NCBI GenBank assembly: GCA_964647695.1
Contig: CAZYIS010000002.1
Coordinates: 1-64,000, forward strand
Direction of reading: 5' to 3'
DNA: 64,000 nucleotides
DNA from: VGKP01 sp964647695
GTDB taxonomy: Archaea > Nanobdellota > Nanobdellia > Pacearchaeales > GW2011-AR1
Part shown: in pieces, positions 1-10,577 of the stretch
Layout: every line of letters starts with the position of its first letter
Numbering within the stretch: position 1 is the stretch's first letter
Position numbers and translations under genes: made by a program
The notes under the pieces: model-generated
Databases searched by the model: none
What the model was told of the DNA's origin: nothing
Seen by the model: only the letters and a program-made list of their open reading frames with translations

Positions 1-2
1 GA

Positions 3-572
3 ATATTGGTAATGGGCTCTTTTTTTGTTCAGGGATTTAAATTAGGTGTTTCTCCAGCTGAATGGGATGTGGATTTGGATGAAAATGAAGAAATTTGTAC
101 TAATTTTACAATTTATTCTTCAGAGAACAATATTAAAATCGCTGTTGAAGATTATTGGAGTGATAATTTTGATCGGGAAAGAAATATTAGCGATTATATT
201 TTAAATTCGGATGATTTTAATATAAATTTAAAATATAAATCTTCAATAAACATCAAAAAAGAACAAAAATTCAATCTCTGTATCGGTGCAGAAAAAGAAG
301 GATATTACTCAGGAGTTATCTTTTTTGAATCGGAAGCAAAAGGTCTTTCGGTAGGATCATTTATTCAGCTAAAGGTTTTGAAAAATGTAAGTTCTTCGGA
401 TAATAGGGATCTAATGGCCAAGGATTCAATTACTGGATTTGCGATTTTTAATGATTTTAATTATCAAACTAATCCGTTTTTACTGGCTTTAATTTTCAGT
501 TCCTTGGGTTTAATGGTTTTGTTGTATTTATTGATTGAATTGGCTAAAAAAAGAAGAGAAAAGACAGATTAA
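3..572 (+). CDS. Membrane-anchored Ig-like secreted protein, 5' end cut by the window
   Basis: The reading frame is open to the left edge, so the N-terminus is missing; the first visible residues look like the end of a signal peptide. The visible 188 residues form a beta-rich domain with the pattern of archaeal Ig-fold surface proteins (an early SPAEW segment and a late GYYSGVIFF strand). One transmembrane helix follows (about residues 157-178) with a basic KKRREK tail that would lie in the cytoplasm. Just before the helix is an ITGFAIF motif that recurs in other envelope proteins of this window. It lies immediately upstream of the pilin-like and giant-protease genes, so it may belong to the same surface cluster. 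The exact function is unknown. Confidence 0.6.
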   Translation: MLVMGSFFVQGFKLGVSPAEWDVDLDENEEICTNFTIYSSENNIKIAVEDYWSDNFDRERNISDYILNSDDFNINLKYKSSINIKKEQKFNLCIGAEKEGYYSGVIFFESEAKGLSVGSFIQLKVLKNVSSSDNRDLMAKDSITGFAIFNDFNYQTNPFLLALIFSSLGLMVLLYLLIELAKKRREKTD

Positions 573-587
573 CTCTAGCCAAAAAAG

Positions 588-598
588 GTTTATATATT
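588..598 (+). promoter_or_regulatory. TATA box of the pilin-like/giant-protease operon
   Basis: The AT-rich box ggtttatatat is centred about 25 nt before the ATG at 618, the spacing expected for a leaderless archaeal mRNA. It would drive both 618-2480 and the overlapping 2477-10564 gene. Confidence 0.6.
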
Positions 599-617
599 CG
601 ATTTTGTTGTTTAGAAT

Positions 618-2480
618 ATGCTAAAAAAGGCAGGGAAAAAGGGACAGGTAGCTATATTTGTTATCGTTGCTATTGTTATCGTTGCAGCTATTGGAATATT
701 CTTTCTAGTTAGAGCAAATATCGGTGCAAGTAATATTCCTACGGAATTTGCTCCGGTGTATAGTTATTATGAATCTTGTATAACTTTTGAAACGAAAGCT
801 GCCTTGGATTTGGCTGGAAGTCAGGGAGGATTTGTTCAATTGCCGGCATTGGAACCGGGAAGCGCCTATGCTCCATTTTCTAATCAGTTGAATTTCGTGG
901 GTTTGAATGTTCCTTATTGGTATTATTTAACTTCCAATGGAATGGTTAAACAAAATGTTCCTTCGCAAAGTGATATGGAAAAAGGAATCGCAGATTATGT
1001 TGCTGCTCATTTGGATGAATGCGACTTTTCACAATTTTATGCTCAGGGTATGACTATTAATTATTCAAAACCAAGTGTTGTAGTGAATCTAGATAATTCT
1101 AAGACTAGTGTAGTGGTTTCTTCTTCATTGTCTGTTTCAAGAAATGAAAGTAGTGCTAGAAGAGATAAACATTCGGTAGATATCAATACTAAAATTGGAA
1201 AGTTCTATACTCTTGCTAAAGAAATATATGCGGAAGAACAAAAAAATCAATTTTTAGAAAACTATACTATGGATACATTGTTTTTGAATGCTCCAGTGGA
1301 TGGAGTTGAAATAAGTTGTTCCCCAAAGGTTTGGAAGAGTAATGAAGTAGCAAGTCAATTATTAACTGCTCTTGAAAATAATATTCAATCTATCAAATTC
1401 CAGGGTAATTATTATGATTTGAAGAATAAGGAAGATAAATATTTTGTTGTGCCTAAAACTGTGGATGAAAATGTTAATCTGCTATATTCTAAACAATGGC
1501 CTACCAAGTTGGAAATCAATGGAGATGGAGTGGATAGTCAATTGATGGTGGCTAAAACCGTAGGTAATCAACCGGGACTTGGAGTCATGGGCTTCTGCTA
1601 TGCACCCTATCATTTTGTTTATGATTTGAGTTTCCCAGTAATGGTTCAGATATCTGATAATAATGAATTATTCCAATTTCCTATGGCTGTGGTTATAGAT
1701 AAAAATGTTCCTAGACAATCTAATGCTGTAAGCATTGATGAAACTAAAACTTTTGATTTGTGTAGCGGTATGAATCAGGATCTATCGGCTAATGTTTACG
1801 ATATAAATCTTAATCCAGTGGATGCGGATTTAAGTTTCAAGTGTTTTGATCAGGTTTGTCCATTGGGTAAAACTAGCAATGGAATTTTCAATGGAAAAGC
1901 CCCTACTTGTTTGAATGGATATTTGATTACTCGTGCGGATGGCTTTGTGGAGAAAAAAGATTTGATTTCCACCAATGAACAAAATTCAATAGATGTAATA
2001 TTAAATAAAAATTATAATGAATCCATTGAATTATATGTGGATGGAACTAGATTTACTTCAGGAAATGCAATAGTTCTTTTCAATGGAGCTAATAGTGTAA
2101 GTACAACTTTGCCGGATAATTCTAATGTGATGTTAGCGGAAGGAAGTTATAATTTGAGTGTTTATATCTATGGTAATTCTTCCATAACTATTCCTGCAAG
2201 TACCAAGACTCAATGTACTAAGGTTCCTCAGTCGGGAATAATGGGCTTCTTTGGATCGACAAAGGAACAGTGTTACAATATCGATGTTCCGGAAACAAGT
2301 ATTGAGTCCGCGTTGATTGGTGGTGGACAGAATGAAGTATATTTGTTGCCTAGTGATTTGGAAACTGGAAAAATAAAATTAGAGGTAAGTTCTCTCCCAG
2401 TACCTACCACCATGGATCAGTTGCAAAATAATTTTGAATTATTCTCTACAAAGGGGGTTGATTTGCAGTACGGACCATGA
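618..2480 (+). CDS. Pilin-like (class III signal peptide-like) surface protein
   Basis: This 620-residue protein starts with a short basic segment, a KKGQ motif and then about 20 hydrophobic residues (AIFVIVAIVIVAAIG). That is the arrangement of archaeal type IV pilin/class III signal peptides, where cleavage by a prepilin peptidase precedes the hydrophobic segment. The rest is a large extracellular beta-rich region with scattered cysteines and no recognised catalytic motif. It is far longer than ordinary pilins, so it may be a tip or minor subunit, or simply membrane-anchored. Its stop overlaps the start of the giant protease gene (ATGA), indicating translational coupling and a joint function. 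Signal-type assignment is moderately sure; function is unknown. Confidence 0.65.
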   Translation: MLKKAGKKGQVAIFVIVAIVIVAAIGIFFLVRANIGASNIPTEFAPVYSYYESCITFETKAALDLAGSQGGFVQLPALEPGSAYAPFSNQLNFVGLNVPYWYYLTSNGMVKQNVPSQSDMEKGIADYVAAHLDECDFSQFYAQGMTINYSKPSVVVNLDNSKTSVVVSSSLSVSRNESSARRDKHSVDINTKIGKFYTLAKEIYAEEQKNQFLENYTMDTLFLNAPVDGVEISCSPKVWKSNEVASQLLTALENNIQSIKFQGNYYDLKNKEDKYFVVPKTVDENVNLLYSKQWPTKLEINGDGVDSQLMVAKTVGNQPGLGVMGFCYAPYHFVYDLSFPVMVQISDNNELFQFPMAVVIDKNVPRQSNAVSIDETKTFDLCSGMNQDLSANVYDINLNPVDADLSFKCFDQVCPLGKTSNGIFNGKAPTCLNGYLITRADGFVEKKDLISTNEQNSIDVILNKNYNESIELYVDGTRFTSGNAIVLFNGANSVSTTLPDNSNVMLAEGSYNLSVYIYGNSSITIPASTKTQCTKVPQSGIMGFFGSTKEQCYNIDVPETSIESALIGGGQNEVYLLPSDLETGKIKLEVSSLPVPTTMDQLQNNFELFSTKGVDLQYGP

Positions 2481-5400
2481 AAAAAGTAAATAAATTTTAT
2501 CTGGGATTTGCATTTTTATTATTTCTAGGATTAATGGGTTTTGTGGGTGCAGATACATTTAGCTATGGTGGATATAGTAGTTCATCGTTGGGAACTTCAA
2601 CTTCATATACTAATTATTATTCTAGTCAGAACATTGCTTCTCTATGGCCTAGTATTCAGGATGCCCAGAGTTGTGTAAATAGACAGGATATGTTGTTGCA
2701 GGTGGCTCCGGCAGGTTGTCAACCTACCGTTGTAAGAAGTGATTTGATTGCTCAGCAAACGGTTCCAGTGTTGTGTCAATTGACTGCTCTTCAAACTAAT
2801 CCTTTGGTGGACATAAAGAGCATAAGAAATATTGCATTTACTGGAAAATATCCTGATACTATTCAAGGAATAGTATTTCATCCTTCTAGAGCTGCATTGA
2901 ATACGGGAAATACTTTATTCGGTGATCCAATAATTAATAATGTGGGTTATGTGGTGGTGTTATTAAAGAAAAATGCAAATGAATCTTCTCTTCCTGAATC
3001 GGTTAGCGTAAATTTAACGGCAAGAATAGAATATCAGAATGGAAATGCATTTGGCATAGGAAATTATGAATTTATTCTTCCGGAACAGAGCGATGCAGAT
3101 TGGCAATTGAATAAGGATAGACAGAGTTTCTTGAAAGGAAATTATTTTGTTAAATTAGAACAGGCTGATGCAAGTTATGCACTTATTTCTATATACAATG
3201 GTGATTTGAAAGTTGCAACCACCAGAGTAAATTATGGAAGTTCATCAAGTGATGTTTATCTTCCTGGATTTTATTGTCAATCAGCATTAACAATACAATA
3301 TACAGGTTATGAATCTGCTCAACAAAGTGCAAGAATAGAAGTTAGCGATGAAAAAGGAACTGAAACATTTGATGTTTACAAAGGTAGTCAAGTGGGAACT
3401 AGTGGATGTAGAGTTTCAAATATAATTATGAATAGTGATCAGAGTGGAAGTGTTTCTTTGAGTTGTCCTACGGGTCCTATGACTTTACAGATAAAAACCG
3501 TAAGTCAATTTGCTACAAATCAAGAGGTTAATTATGTTAATACGGATGGAACTCTTACGAAAGCAACAATCATTGGATTTTCAAATGGAATGTATCAGAT
3601 TAATTTGGCTGGAAATCCTTTGAATGTTACTGCTTCTCAGCTAAGAGCAACAAATAGCACTGCTAAAGATTCAACTCTATCGGCCGATGCCCAAGCTTAT
3701 TTTGATGAAGCCATAAAATATTATGAACAAACGGCAAGAGAGTATCCTAATGATAAGGAAAAAAAGGATGACTCTCAATATATAGGAGAAGTTGCATTGT
3801 ATAAGGGAGTTGAATTGGCAAGAACCTTTGGAAAAGGAGCTACCCAGTATAGATTATTGAATCAATTGGTAAATAATTATTCTATGTCTAATAGCATTGC
3901 TCAGTATAGGAGAGAATTGGCCCAGATAACCCAGAGTGATCAAAGTTTGGCTGGAAAAACTATTTTTGTAAATAATGGTTATGTTAATTTAAGATTGGTG
4001 CAATTGGATCAGCCAAGTAAGCAATCCAGTGCTTCATTTGATTTTGTAAGATTAGCTGACAAGACAAAGAAAGTTGATCAAGCTAATTATCCTCAGGTAA
4101 CTTTGAACTATGGAGATAAGAGCACAGCTTTATCTCAGGAAAAAGATTCAAATATAGAATACTTTAGAATTTCGAGCGTCGATGTTAATGGTGCTACTTT
4201 GGCAGTAAAATGCAAAGGCGATTCTTCGGAAACAAGTGTAGGTCCAATCAGATCGGTTGATTACGGACAGACAACTTACAATGCTCAAATATACAATCAA
4301 AATATTAATACTCCTCAGGTAACTATTTGTAAAAATAATTACAAGGTAACGGTTTCAAATATCAATACTCAGAAGGTGGCTAGAATAAGAATTCTTCCTG
4401 CAGCTCAGCAAAGTAGAGCCGAAACTAATCTAAGTGTTTCCATAGGCATAGAAAAAAGAGCCATAAAACTTAATCCAGAAAAAACCAATGACACCATTGC
4501 TAATTTAAATGCTAGCATAGACAAATGGAATCAAATTTCTACTAAATTAGGTAATACGGTTACGGCATTGAAGGGTGCATGTTTGGCAACCACGGCGATA
4601 TTAACGGTTAAGAATTTCTTTAGTGGTTTGGATGGAACTGCATTGGCAAGACAAAAAGCAATGCAGGATTATGGTTGGGATTCTAGATGTAAAGCAGCAG
4701 TTAGCGCTAAAACTGTAATTCCGGGAGATAGTATATCTACTCCTTACAAAAATGTGGATGAATGTTTTGCAAGAAATCAGGGAGCAATAGATAAGACCAT
4801 TGAAGCCATAAAGAATAAGGTAAATTCTGATAATACTAAGATAGATGCATCTTTGAAAGATCCAGCAAATATACAGAGCGATACTTTATTGGGTGGAAAG
4901 AGAGCAAATACTGATGCGGTTGCTAAAGCTTACATAAGTGATTTGAAAAATAGTTTGGGTACGAGTACTTTACAAGTTTCAGATCCTAATAATCCTTCAA
5001 ATAATATAATCGTTGGAAACGTAATCAGTACTTTAACCGATAGTGATTATGGAAATGGAACCATAGGCTATGAACAGGCAAAGAAAATATCTCTATCGGC
5101 CCAATTGGCAGGTGATTCTAGTGTGGATGCACAAACAAGAACTCAAGCACGGTCTGATTTGTATACTCAGTTGAATCAAATACAAACTAGTAAGGCAAAT
5201 CTTCAACAAACTCAATTGGCAGTAAGTAATTCTGCAGGATTATTCAAGACTGGATCTAATCTTCCATTTACCAACGGAGCCAATGATCCTAAATCCATAA
5301 AAGGTTATTATTATGGTCAAACTGGAAGTTCATTGAATTCTAATATATACATACTTGACCAGCATCTTGGCGATGCTAACTTCCCTATAAATTCAGGCGA

Positions 5401-8400
5401 TAAAATAGCACCTATAACTGCTAATGGTAATAATTATATTGTGGTATTAGGTTCGGCTTCGGGAACTGAATCGGATTGTTATCTTCCAAGAACTGGAGCT
5501 ACTGCACTTTATAGACAAAATGGAAATGAACTTATTGCCGTGGACTCGGCTTTAGCTAGTTCGACTGCCAAACAAGTAAATACCAATGGTCAGGATGAAT
5601 ATGCTAATGTCATGAGTAAGTTCAGTTGTTTCAAGAAAACAGATGCTTCTAGTTATATGCATAAATATCTAAATGCAGAAGTAAGATATTATGAAGTTGA
5701 ACCTTATAAAGGTGTTCCGGAAGTTGTTCCGGTTGATTTGAATGAAGGATGGTATGCTGGAATAAAACAGGAATCTGGATTACTTGGAAATAAAAAGAGT
5801 GTTGATGCATCTGGAGCAGTGCAGAGTTTCTGGCTTTGTAATGTGGGAAGTAATGGAAAAGAAGAATTTGAACAATCAGGATTCGGAGATGATACTTGCA
5901 AGAGATTTGACTTTTATACTGGACAGGTATTGAGTGATTTCCCAGGCATAACTGATAAATCTAAAGTAACTGCTTTGGTAAATAAAGCAGTTTCGGCATT
6001 GAAGGATGCACAAAGATCCTATGCATCTGGAGTTAAGAATGTAAATGTGGCTGGAAATAATGTTAAGGTCGGAAATCCTGCAGTATTAATTAATGGAGCA
6101 AATTGCGCTGACTTTATGAGTGCTAGTGATTGTAGTATAATGTTTAATTTGTGTGATCCGGTTATATGTCCAAATAGTAGATGTGATTTGGGTGGAACTT
6201 TCCAAGTTCAAGATGTAATTCAATCGGGAATAGTTGGATCTGCAGTATTATGTTTACCTAATTTTGGAAATCCACAGAATGGCGGAGTGGTAATTCCGGT
6301 TTGTCTGTCTGGATTGAAAGCAGGAATAGATGGATTTGTTTCCATACTTAAGTCCCATAGAGATTGTTTGCAAACAAGTTTATCTACTGGACAGATGGTT
6401 GGAATTTGTGATCAGATTTATTCTATTTATATGTGTGACTTCTTCTGGAAACAAATTGCTCCGGCATTCGATTCTTTGATTCCTAAGATTGTGGAATTGG
6501 CCAGTGGAAAAGGTCAGAGTGCAAGAGGTGGAGGAGAATATATGACTACCATGTATGCTTGGGAAAATGCAAAGAAGAGTGTAGAATACTTTACTCAGAG
6601 TTATGCCGTAAATTCATTCAAGGCATTTCAGTCGAGAAGTGCTGAAGAAATCGGTGGACAATTCTGTAAGGCATTTGCATCTACTTCAACACCAAGTGCA
6701 GTTAAATCATTATTGGAGCCAGATAGTCCAGTTCAGTTTTATGCTCAGTTTGATTCTCAGACCTATAGCACTGCAACTATTCCAGCTACGGCTCAGTATA
6801 ATGTATTTTATCATATATTTGCAGGAAATGATGCTGGAGTTTATTACAATGTTTATTTGAAGGATGGACCATCTACATCTTATTATGCTTCAACTGGATC
6901 AGTGCCAGTGGCTACTGGATTTATAGCTAAAGGACAGACGGCCGATGAAACAAAAGTATTTACAGCTCCAGAAGGATATAAGCAATTATGTGTAAGAATA
7001 AATAACGAAGAGAAATGTGGATTCAAACAGGTAACCACTTCATTTGCTGTTAATTATTTGAAGGATCAATTGGTATCTAGTCAATTGAACCAGACGGCAA
7101 TAAGCACTGAAGCTGGATGTATAAGTGGATCTGGAGCTGCTAATGGAGATTTGAATGCTTTAGGATTGTTAAATACTAATTTACAGGCAGGAGCACAGAA
7201 TGCTATTTCTGGAAATGTTTATGAAAATGGAATAGTAAGAGTTTGCGCTACTGACAATCCGGCTAGTTCTACTAATCCAAGTAGATATGTACAAGTGGGA
7301 ATTTGTGGAGATACAAAGATAAAGTGCTGGTTGGATAAAAATAGCGTTACTAATTCTTTAGAGGCAGGAGATAGTGGATTAAGAAATGCAACACTACAGA
7401 GTTTGAGTGATTCGGTTGCAACTTCAGCACAAATAAAGTTAGAATTAACCAAGTCCTATAATTCAATTATAAATATTAAAATCAATGTAACTAAATTAAT
7501 TGCAGAAATTAGTGGTAAATCTTCAAGAGATGTGGATTTCAATGCAGTTAATTCATTGATAACTCAAATTGATAATTTGTTGAATAATATTCCGGATAAT
7601 TCACAGACTACAAATGCAAGTAGTGGGGAAATTGTGCTGTTGAATTCTCAAAAGGCACAGCTTATATCCTTGAAAGGACAATTGAAGGATGCAGTGGCAA
7701 GATCTTATTATAATAGTTATTCAGCTAGTGCTGGTGCTAGGGCTACTGCCGGAACTTCTAGCAGTTCAGTGGGAGGAGTTAATTTAATTTGTGATACAAC
7801 CTATGATGGTACTACTTATTCAAAAGGAAATGATGGAAATTGGTACAATGGTAGTGATAGTGATAGTATGGTTAGTGATTCTTCTTTTATTGTCTTGCTT
7901 GAAAATCAAGAGTGTTCAACTGGAACAACACAAACTTCAACAGGAGCAACTACTGGAACAACTACTGATTTAAATGTTCAATCAACTTCTACCATATTAG
8001 CTAATTCATTAGATACATTATGTTTCTTAGACCGAACTGGAGGAATAGACTTAGAAACTAGTTATGAGGGTGGTAGTGGTCCTGTTGCTTCTGGATTAGC
8101 AGTATCTTCTTTGGTTGCAGCAAATACACAAGAAGCTAGTAATGCTATAAAAGGTGCAGGCGAGTTAGTAGTTCAAGACGGTTCAAAAGTTATTAATTTA
8201 GAATCCTATCTTTCTGAAAATATTGCTAAAATTGCTGGAAATTCTATAACTGACCCAAGTGTTGTTGCTGAAAGAGCAATTGTAAAAAGTTTTCCAGGAA
8301 AAAATATTTATAATTTAGTTATAGATCCGGTAGATAATAAAATCATTGGACAAGTTACTTCACTCGGACAAATTAGACAGGTTTCAAAAGCAACTGCCAA

Positions 8401-10564
8401 TAGTATAGGTATGGATGTAATTGGGTCAACTGGAAGCAGAATATTAAAAGGAGGACCTACAGTTGCATCCGATTCTAAACTAATTTTGAAGAGTACGGGA
8501 GAAACAATAGGAACTGTTGGTGAAACAACTATCCTTTCAGCCTCTGGTGTTTTGAAATATATACCTAAGGGCACTATTGTTAGTGGTTTAAGAATTGCTG
8601 GAAAGTTTCTAGCAGGGTATGGTTTAGTTTGTGATACTTGGACCATCGGAGTAACGGCAGTTATGGGATATCAAACTACTAGTGCTATAATTGATGCTCA
8701 AAATAGTGCAAATCAGTTGGATGCTTTCTATCAAAAATTAGTAGTTAATGAAAATCAAAAGATTTCCAGTTTAGAAAATTATATTGCTCTTATTCAAAGT
8801 GGTGCTGATACATTATCTTCTGAAGGTTATACTCTTCCAGATTCGCTGAGTAAAGATATAAATAATTTAAATAATTTTGTTCAGGATGCAAAAAAAGCTA
8901 ATAATGATTTGAATAATTTCTATCAAGATAAATTAACTAATGCAGAAACTGAATCTTCTGGATTAGGAGTAACTAATAAAATAACTTCTCAGGAATCTAA
9001 AGATATATTGGCTAGATGGGATTTATTGAATAAACAATTAAATTCCATGGGTAACAGTGCTAAATTAATGTCTAATGAATTAGATAATTATTATTATTCT
9101 GGAGATTATAATTTTGATTCTTCTGCACTTTCTCCTATTCAAACTGTTAAATCTAGCGGATATTCTTTATCAAGGTCTATTACTTTAGGAGATAATGTAC
9201 AATCTTCAGATATAAATATTAGATTAAATGGTAAGGATACATTATTCTATCTTTCTGCAATAGTTCAGTCTTCAACTTCAACTTCAACTAATGGTCCTAG
9301 TGTAACTACTTCTACAACTAATAAAGTTACAGGTTACAAATTGAAATTAAATATACCTAATGGTTGGTTTACTTGGTTGACTGGAAGTAATGATGTTGTT
9401 ATAGGAAACATTAATGTTTTATCGAATAATGAATATAGAATTAGTTTTGTAGGTTCTGCATTTACTTCTGCAGGATCTAAATTGAGTAATTCTGATCTTG
9501 TTACCGTGTCTAGCCAATATAAGGCATTGAATAATGCTATTATCTCTGGTACAGATATAAGTTCTACTTCTAGTGGTTCTTCGAGCACATCTTCCAGTGC
9601 AATCATTTCAACTGGATCTACAGATCCTACATCTACAGATCCTACATCGACGAACATCTTAACTGCTAATTTAATTGATAGTCCAACGGAATGTAATGTG
9701 GTGGGTTGTAATTCTAAAAATAGCGTTTCTGTTACAGAACAAAATCAACTTGCTAAAAATATGAGATATCTTTCAAATACTATTAAATACAGTATTCAAT
9801 CTAATTGTCCCGACTATAAAAAAGAAGCAGTAATCACTTCTCTCAATAATATTGCTAAAAATACTATTTTAAAATTTGTCAATGTAAATGATAATAGTGC
9901 TAATCTCAAGATTAGTTGTCAAGATCAAATTGAAAAAGATACAGATGGTACTACCATATTAGGTATGGGAAAAGCAGGAGAGTATTATACTTTTGATGAT
10001 TTTAGCGTAATTATGACTCCAGGGACTTTAATTATTTATAATGTTCCTTCTGATACTAGTGGTCAACCGGTATGTGTCCTTAGTAATACTGTGGTTCATG
10101 AAATATTGCATACTCTTGGATTTGGGCATAATTCAGATCCAAACAGTATTATGTATTTTGCTGCTTCTAAGAATTCTGATTTCTGTAGATCAGGTAATAT
10201 AGATCAATATATAATTGATATATTAAATACAGCATATTCAATTCCTTCTTTACCAGATATTGTGATTTCACAACCTACAATAACTAAATCAGATAATAAT
10301 TTATATGTGGGTTTTGTATTATATAATAATGGTCTTGTTGATTTCAATGGTGATATTAAAGTTATGGTTTCAATCGGAAGTAAAACGATTGAAACTTTTG
10401 ATTTAGGCAGTAGAACTGATTTTAAAGTAGGTCATGGTTTTAAACAAGGTAGTTATGTTGCTTCATCTAAAATACCTTCCGGCTCTGAAGTTAAGTTGTC
10501 AGTAATTACATCTGTTAAGGAGATTTCACTTAATAATAATCAAGTTTCTATAAACTTTAATTGA
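2477..10564 (+). CDS. Giant secreted protein with C-terminal metzincin-type protease motif and CARDB-like domain
   Basis: This 2695-residue protein has an N-terminal signal peptide/TM (residues 5-25). Residues about 30-1750 form a long domain series with a cysteine-rich region around 1210-1330 (C1226 followed by many Cys). A Ser/Thr/Gly-rich linker (about 1755-1840) precedes a hydrophobic and coiled-coil-prone segment (about 2030-2200). A second Ser/Thr linker lies near 2360-2400 and contains TDPTS repeats. Residues 2541-2551 read HEILHTLGFGH, the HExxHxxGxxH zinc site of metzincins, followed by a SIMY Met-turn (M2559). The last about 100 residues resemble a CARDB/Ig-like domain. Likely role: a cell-surface or secreted protease, possibly acting on another cell. 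The protease fold is well supported by the motif; the target is unknown. Confidence 0.75.
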   Translation: MKKVNKFYLGFAFLLFLGLMGFVGADTFSYGGYSSSSLGTSTSYTNYYSSQNIASLWPSIQDAQSCVNRQDMLLQVAPAGCQPTVVRSDLIAQQTVPVLCQLTALQTNPLVDIKSIRNIAFTGKYPDTIQGIVFHPSRAALNTGNTLFGDPIINNVGYVVVLLKKNANESSLPESVSVNLTARIEYQNGNAFGIGNYEFILPEQSDADWQLNKDRQSFLKGNYFVKLEQADASYALISIYNGDLKVATTRVNYGSSSSDVYLPGFYCQSALTIQYTGYESAQQSARIEVSDEKGTETFDVYKGSQVGTSGCRVSNIIMNSDQSGSVSLSCPTGPMTLQIKTVSQFATNQEVNYVNTDGTLTKATIIGFSNGMYQINLAGNPLNVTASQLRATNSTAKDSTLSADAQAYFDEAIKYYEQTAREYPNDKEKKDDSQYIGEVALYKGVELARTFGKGATQYRLLNQLVNNYSMSNSIAQYRRELAQITQSDQSLAGKTIFVNNGYVNLRLVQLDQPSKQSSASFDFVRLADKTKKVDQANYPQVTLNYGDKSTALSQEKDSNIEYFRISSVDVNGATLAVKCKGDSSETSVGPIRSVDYGQTTYNAQIYNQNINTPQVTICKNNYKVTVSNINTQKVARIRILPAAQQSRAETNLSVSIGIEKRAIKLNPEKTNDTIANLNASIDKWNQISTKLGNTVTALKGACLATTAILTVKNFFSGLDGTALARQKAMQDYGWDSRCKAAVSAKTVIPGDSISTPYKNVDECFARNQGAIDKTIEAIKNKVNSDNTKIDASLKDPANIQSDTLLGGKRANTDAVAKAYISDLKNSLGTSTLQVSDPNNPSNNIIVGNVISTLTDSDYGNGTIGYEQAKKISLSAQLAGDSSVDAQTRTQARSDLYTQLNQIQTSKANLQQTQLAVSNSAGLFKTGSNLPFTNGANDPKSIKGYYYGQTGSSLNSNIYILDQHLGDANFPINSGDKIAPITANGNNYIVVLGSASGTESDCYLPRTGATALYRQNGNELIAVDSALASSTAKQVNTNGQDEYANVMSKFSCFKKTDASSYMHKYLNAEVRYYEVEPYKGVPEVVPVDLNEGWYAGIKQESGLLGNKKSVDASGAVQSFWLCNVGSNGKEEFEQSGFGDDTCKRFDFYTGQVLSDFPGITDKSKVTALVNKAVSALKDAQRSYASGVKNVNVAGNNVKVGNPAVLINGANCADFMSASDCSIMFNLCDPVICPNSRCDLGGTFQVQDVIQSGIVGSAVLCLPNFGNPQNGGVVIPVCLSGLKAGIDGFVSILKSHRDCLQTSLSTGQMVGICDQIYSIYMCDFFWKQIAPAFDSLIPKIVELASGKGQSARGGGEYMTTMYAWENAKKSVEYFTQSYAVNSFKAFQSRSAEEIGGQFCKAFASTSTPSAVKSLLEPDSPVQFYAQFDSQTYSTATIPATAQYNVFYHIFAGNDAGVYYNVYLKDGPSTSYYASTGSVPVATGFIAKGQTADETKVFTAPEGYKQLCVRINNEEKCGFKQVTTSFAVNYLKDQLVSSQLNQTAISTEAGCISGSGAANGDLNALGLLNTNLQAGAQNAISGNVYENGIVRVCATDNPASSTNPSRYVQVGICGDTKIKCWLDKNSVTNSLEAGDSGLRNATLQSLSDSVATSAQIKLELTKSYNSIINIKINVTKLIAEISGKSSRDVDFNAVNSLITQIDNLLNNIPDNSQTTNASSGEIVLLNSQKAQLISLKGQLKDAVARSYYNSYSASAGARATAGTSSSSVGGVNLICDTTYDGTTYSKGNDGNWYNGSDSDSMVSDSSFIVLLENQECSTGTTQTSTGATTGTTTDLNVQSTSTILANSLDTLCFLDRTGGIDLETSYEGGSGPVASGLAVSSLVAANTQEASNAIKGAGELVVQDGSKVINLESYLSENIAKIAGNSITDPSVVAERAIVKSFPGKNIYNLVIDPVDNKIIGQVTSLGQIRQVSKATANSIGMDVIGSTGSRILKGGPTVASDSKLILKSTGETIGTVGETTILSASGVLKYIPKGTIVSGLRIAGKFLAGYGLVCDTWTIGVTAVMGYQTTSAIIDAQNSANQLDAFYQKLVVNENQKISSLENYIALIQSGADTLSSEGYTLPDSLSKDINNLNNFVQDAKKANNDLNNFYQDKLTNAETESSGLGVTNKITSQESKDILARWDLLNKQLNSMGNSAKLMSNELDNYYYSGDYNFDSSALSPIQTVKSSGYSLSRSITLGDNVQSSDINIRLNGKDTLFYLSAIVQSSTSTSTNGPSVTTSTTNKVTGYKLKLNIPNGWFTWLTGSNDVVIGNINVLSNNEYRISFVGSAFTSAGSKLSNSDLVTVSSQYKALNNAIISGTDISSTSSGSSSTSSSAIISTGSTDPTSTDPTSTNILTANLIDSPTECNVVGCNSKNSVSVTEQNQLAKNMRYLSNTIKYSIQSNCPDYKKEAVITSLNNIAKNTILKFVNVNDNSANLKISCQDQIEKDTDGTTILGMGKAGEYYTFDDFSVIMTPGTLIIYNVPSDTSGQPVCVLSNTVVHEILHTLGFGHNSDPNSIMYFAASKNSDFCRSGNIDQYIIDILNTAYSIPSLPDIVISQPTITKSDNNLYVGFVLYNNGLVDFNGDIKVMVSIGSKTIETFDLGSRTDFKVGHGFKQGSYVASSKIPSGSEVKLSVITSVKEISLNNNQVSINFN

Positions 10565-10577
10565 TTTTAATAAAAAA

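Noticed and set aside
9334..9657. A 107-residue frame opposite the giant protease gene
   Set aside because: It is the mirror of the Ser/Thr linker region and has no own promoter or recognised fold.
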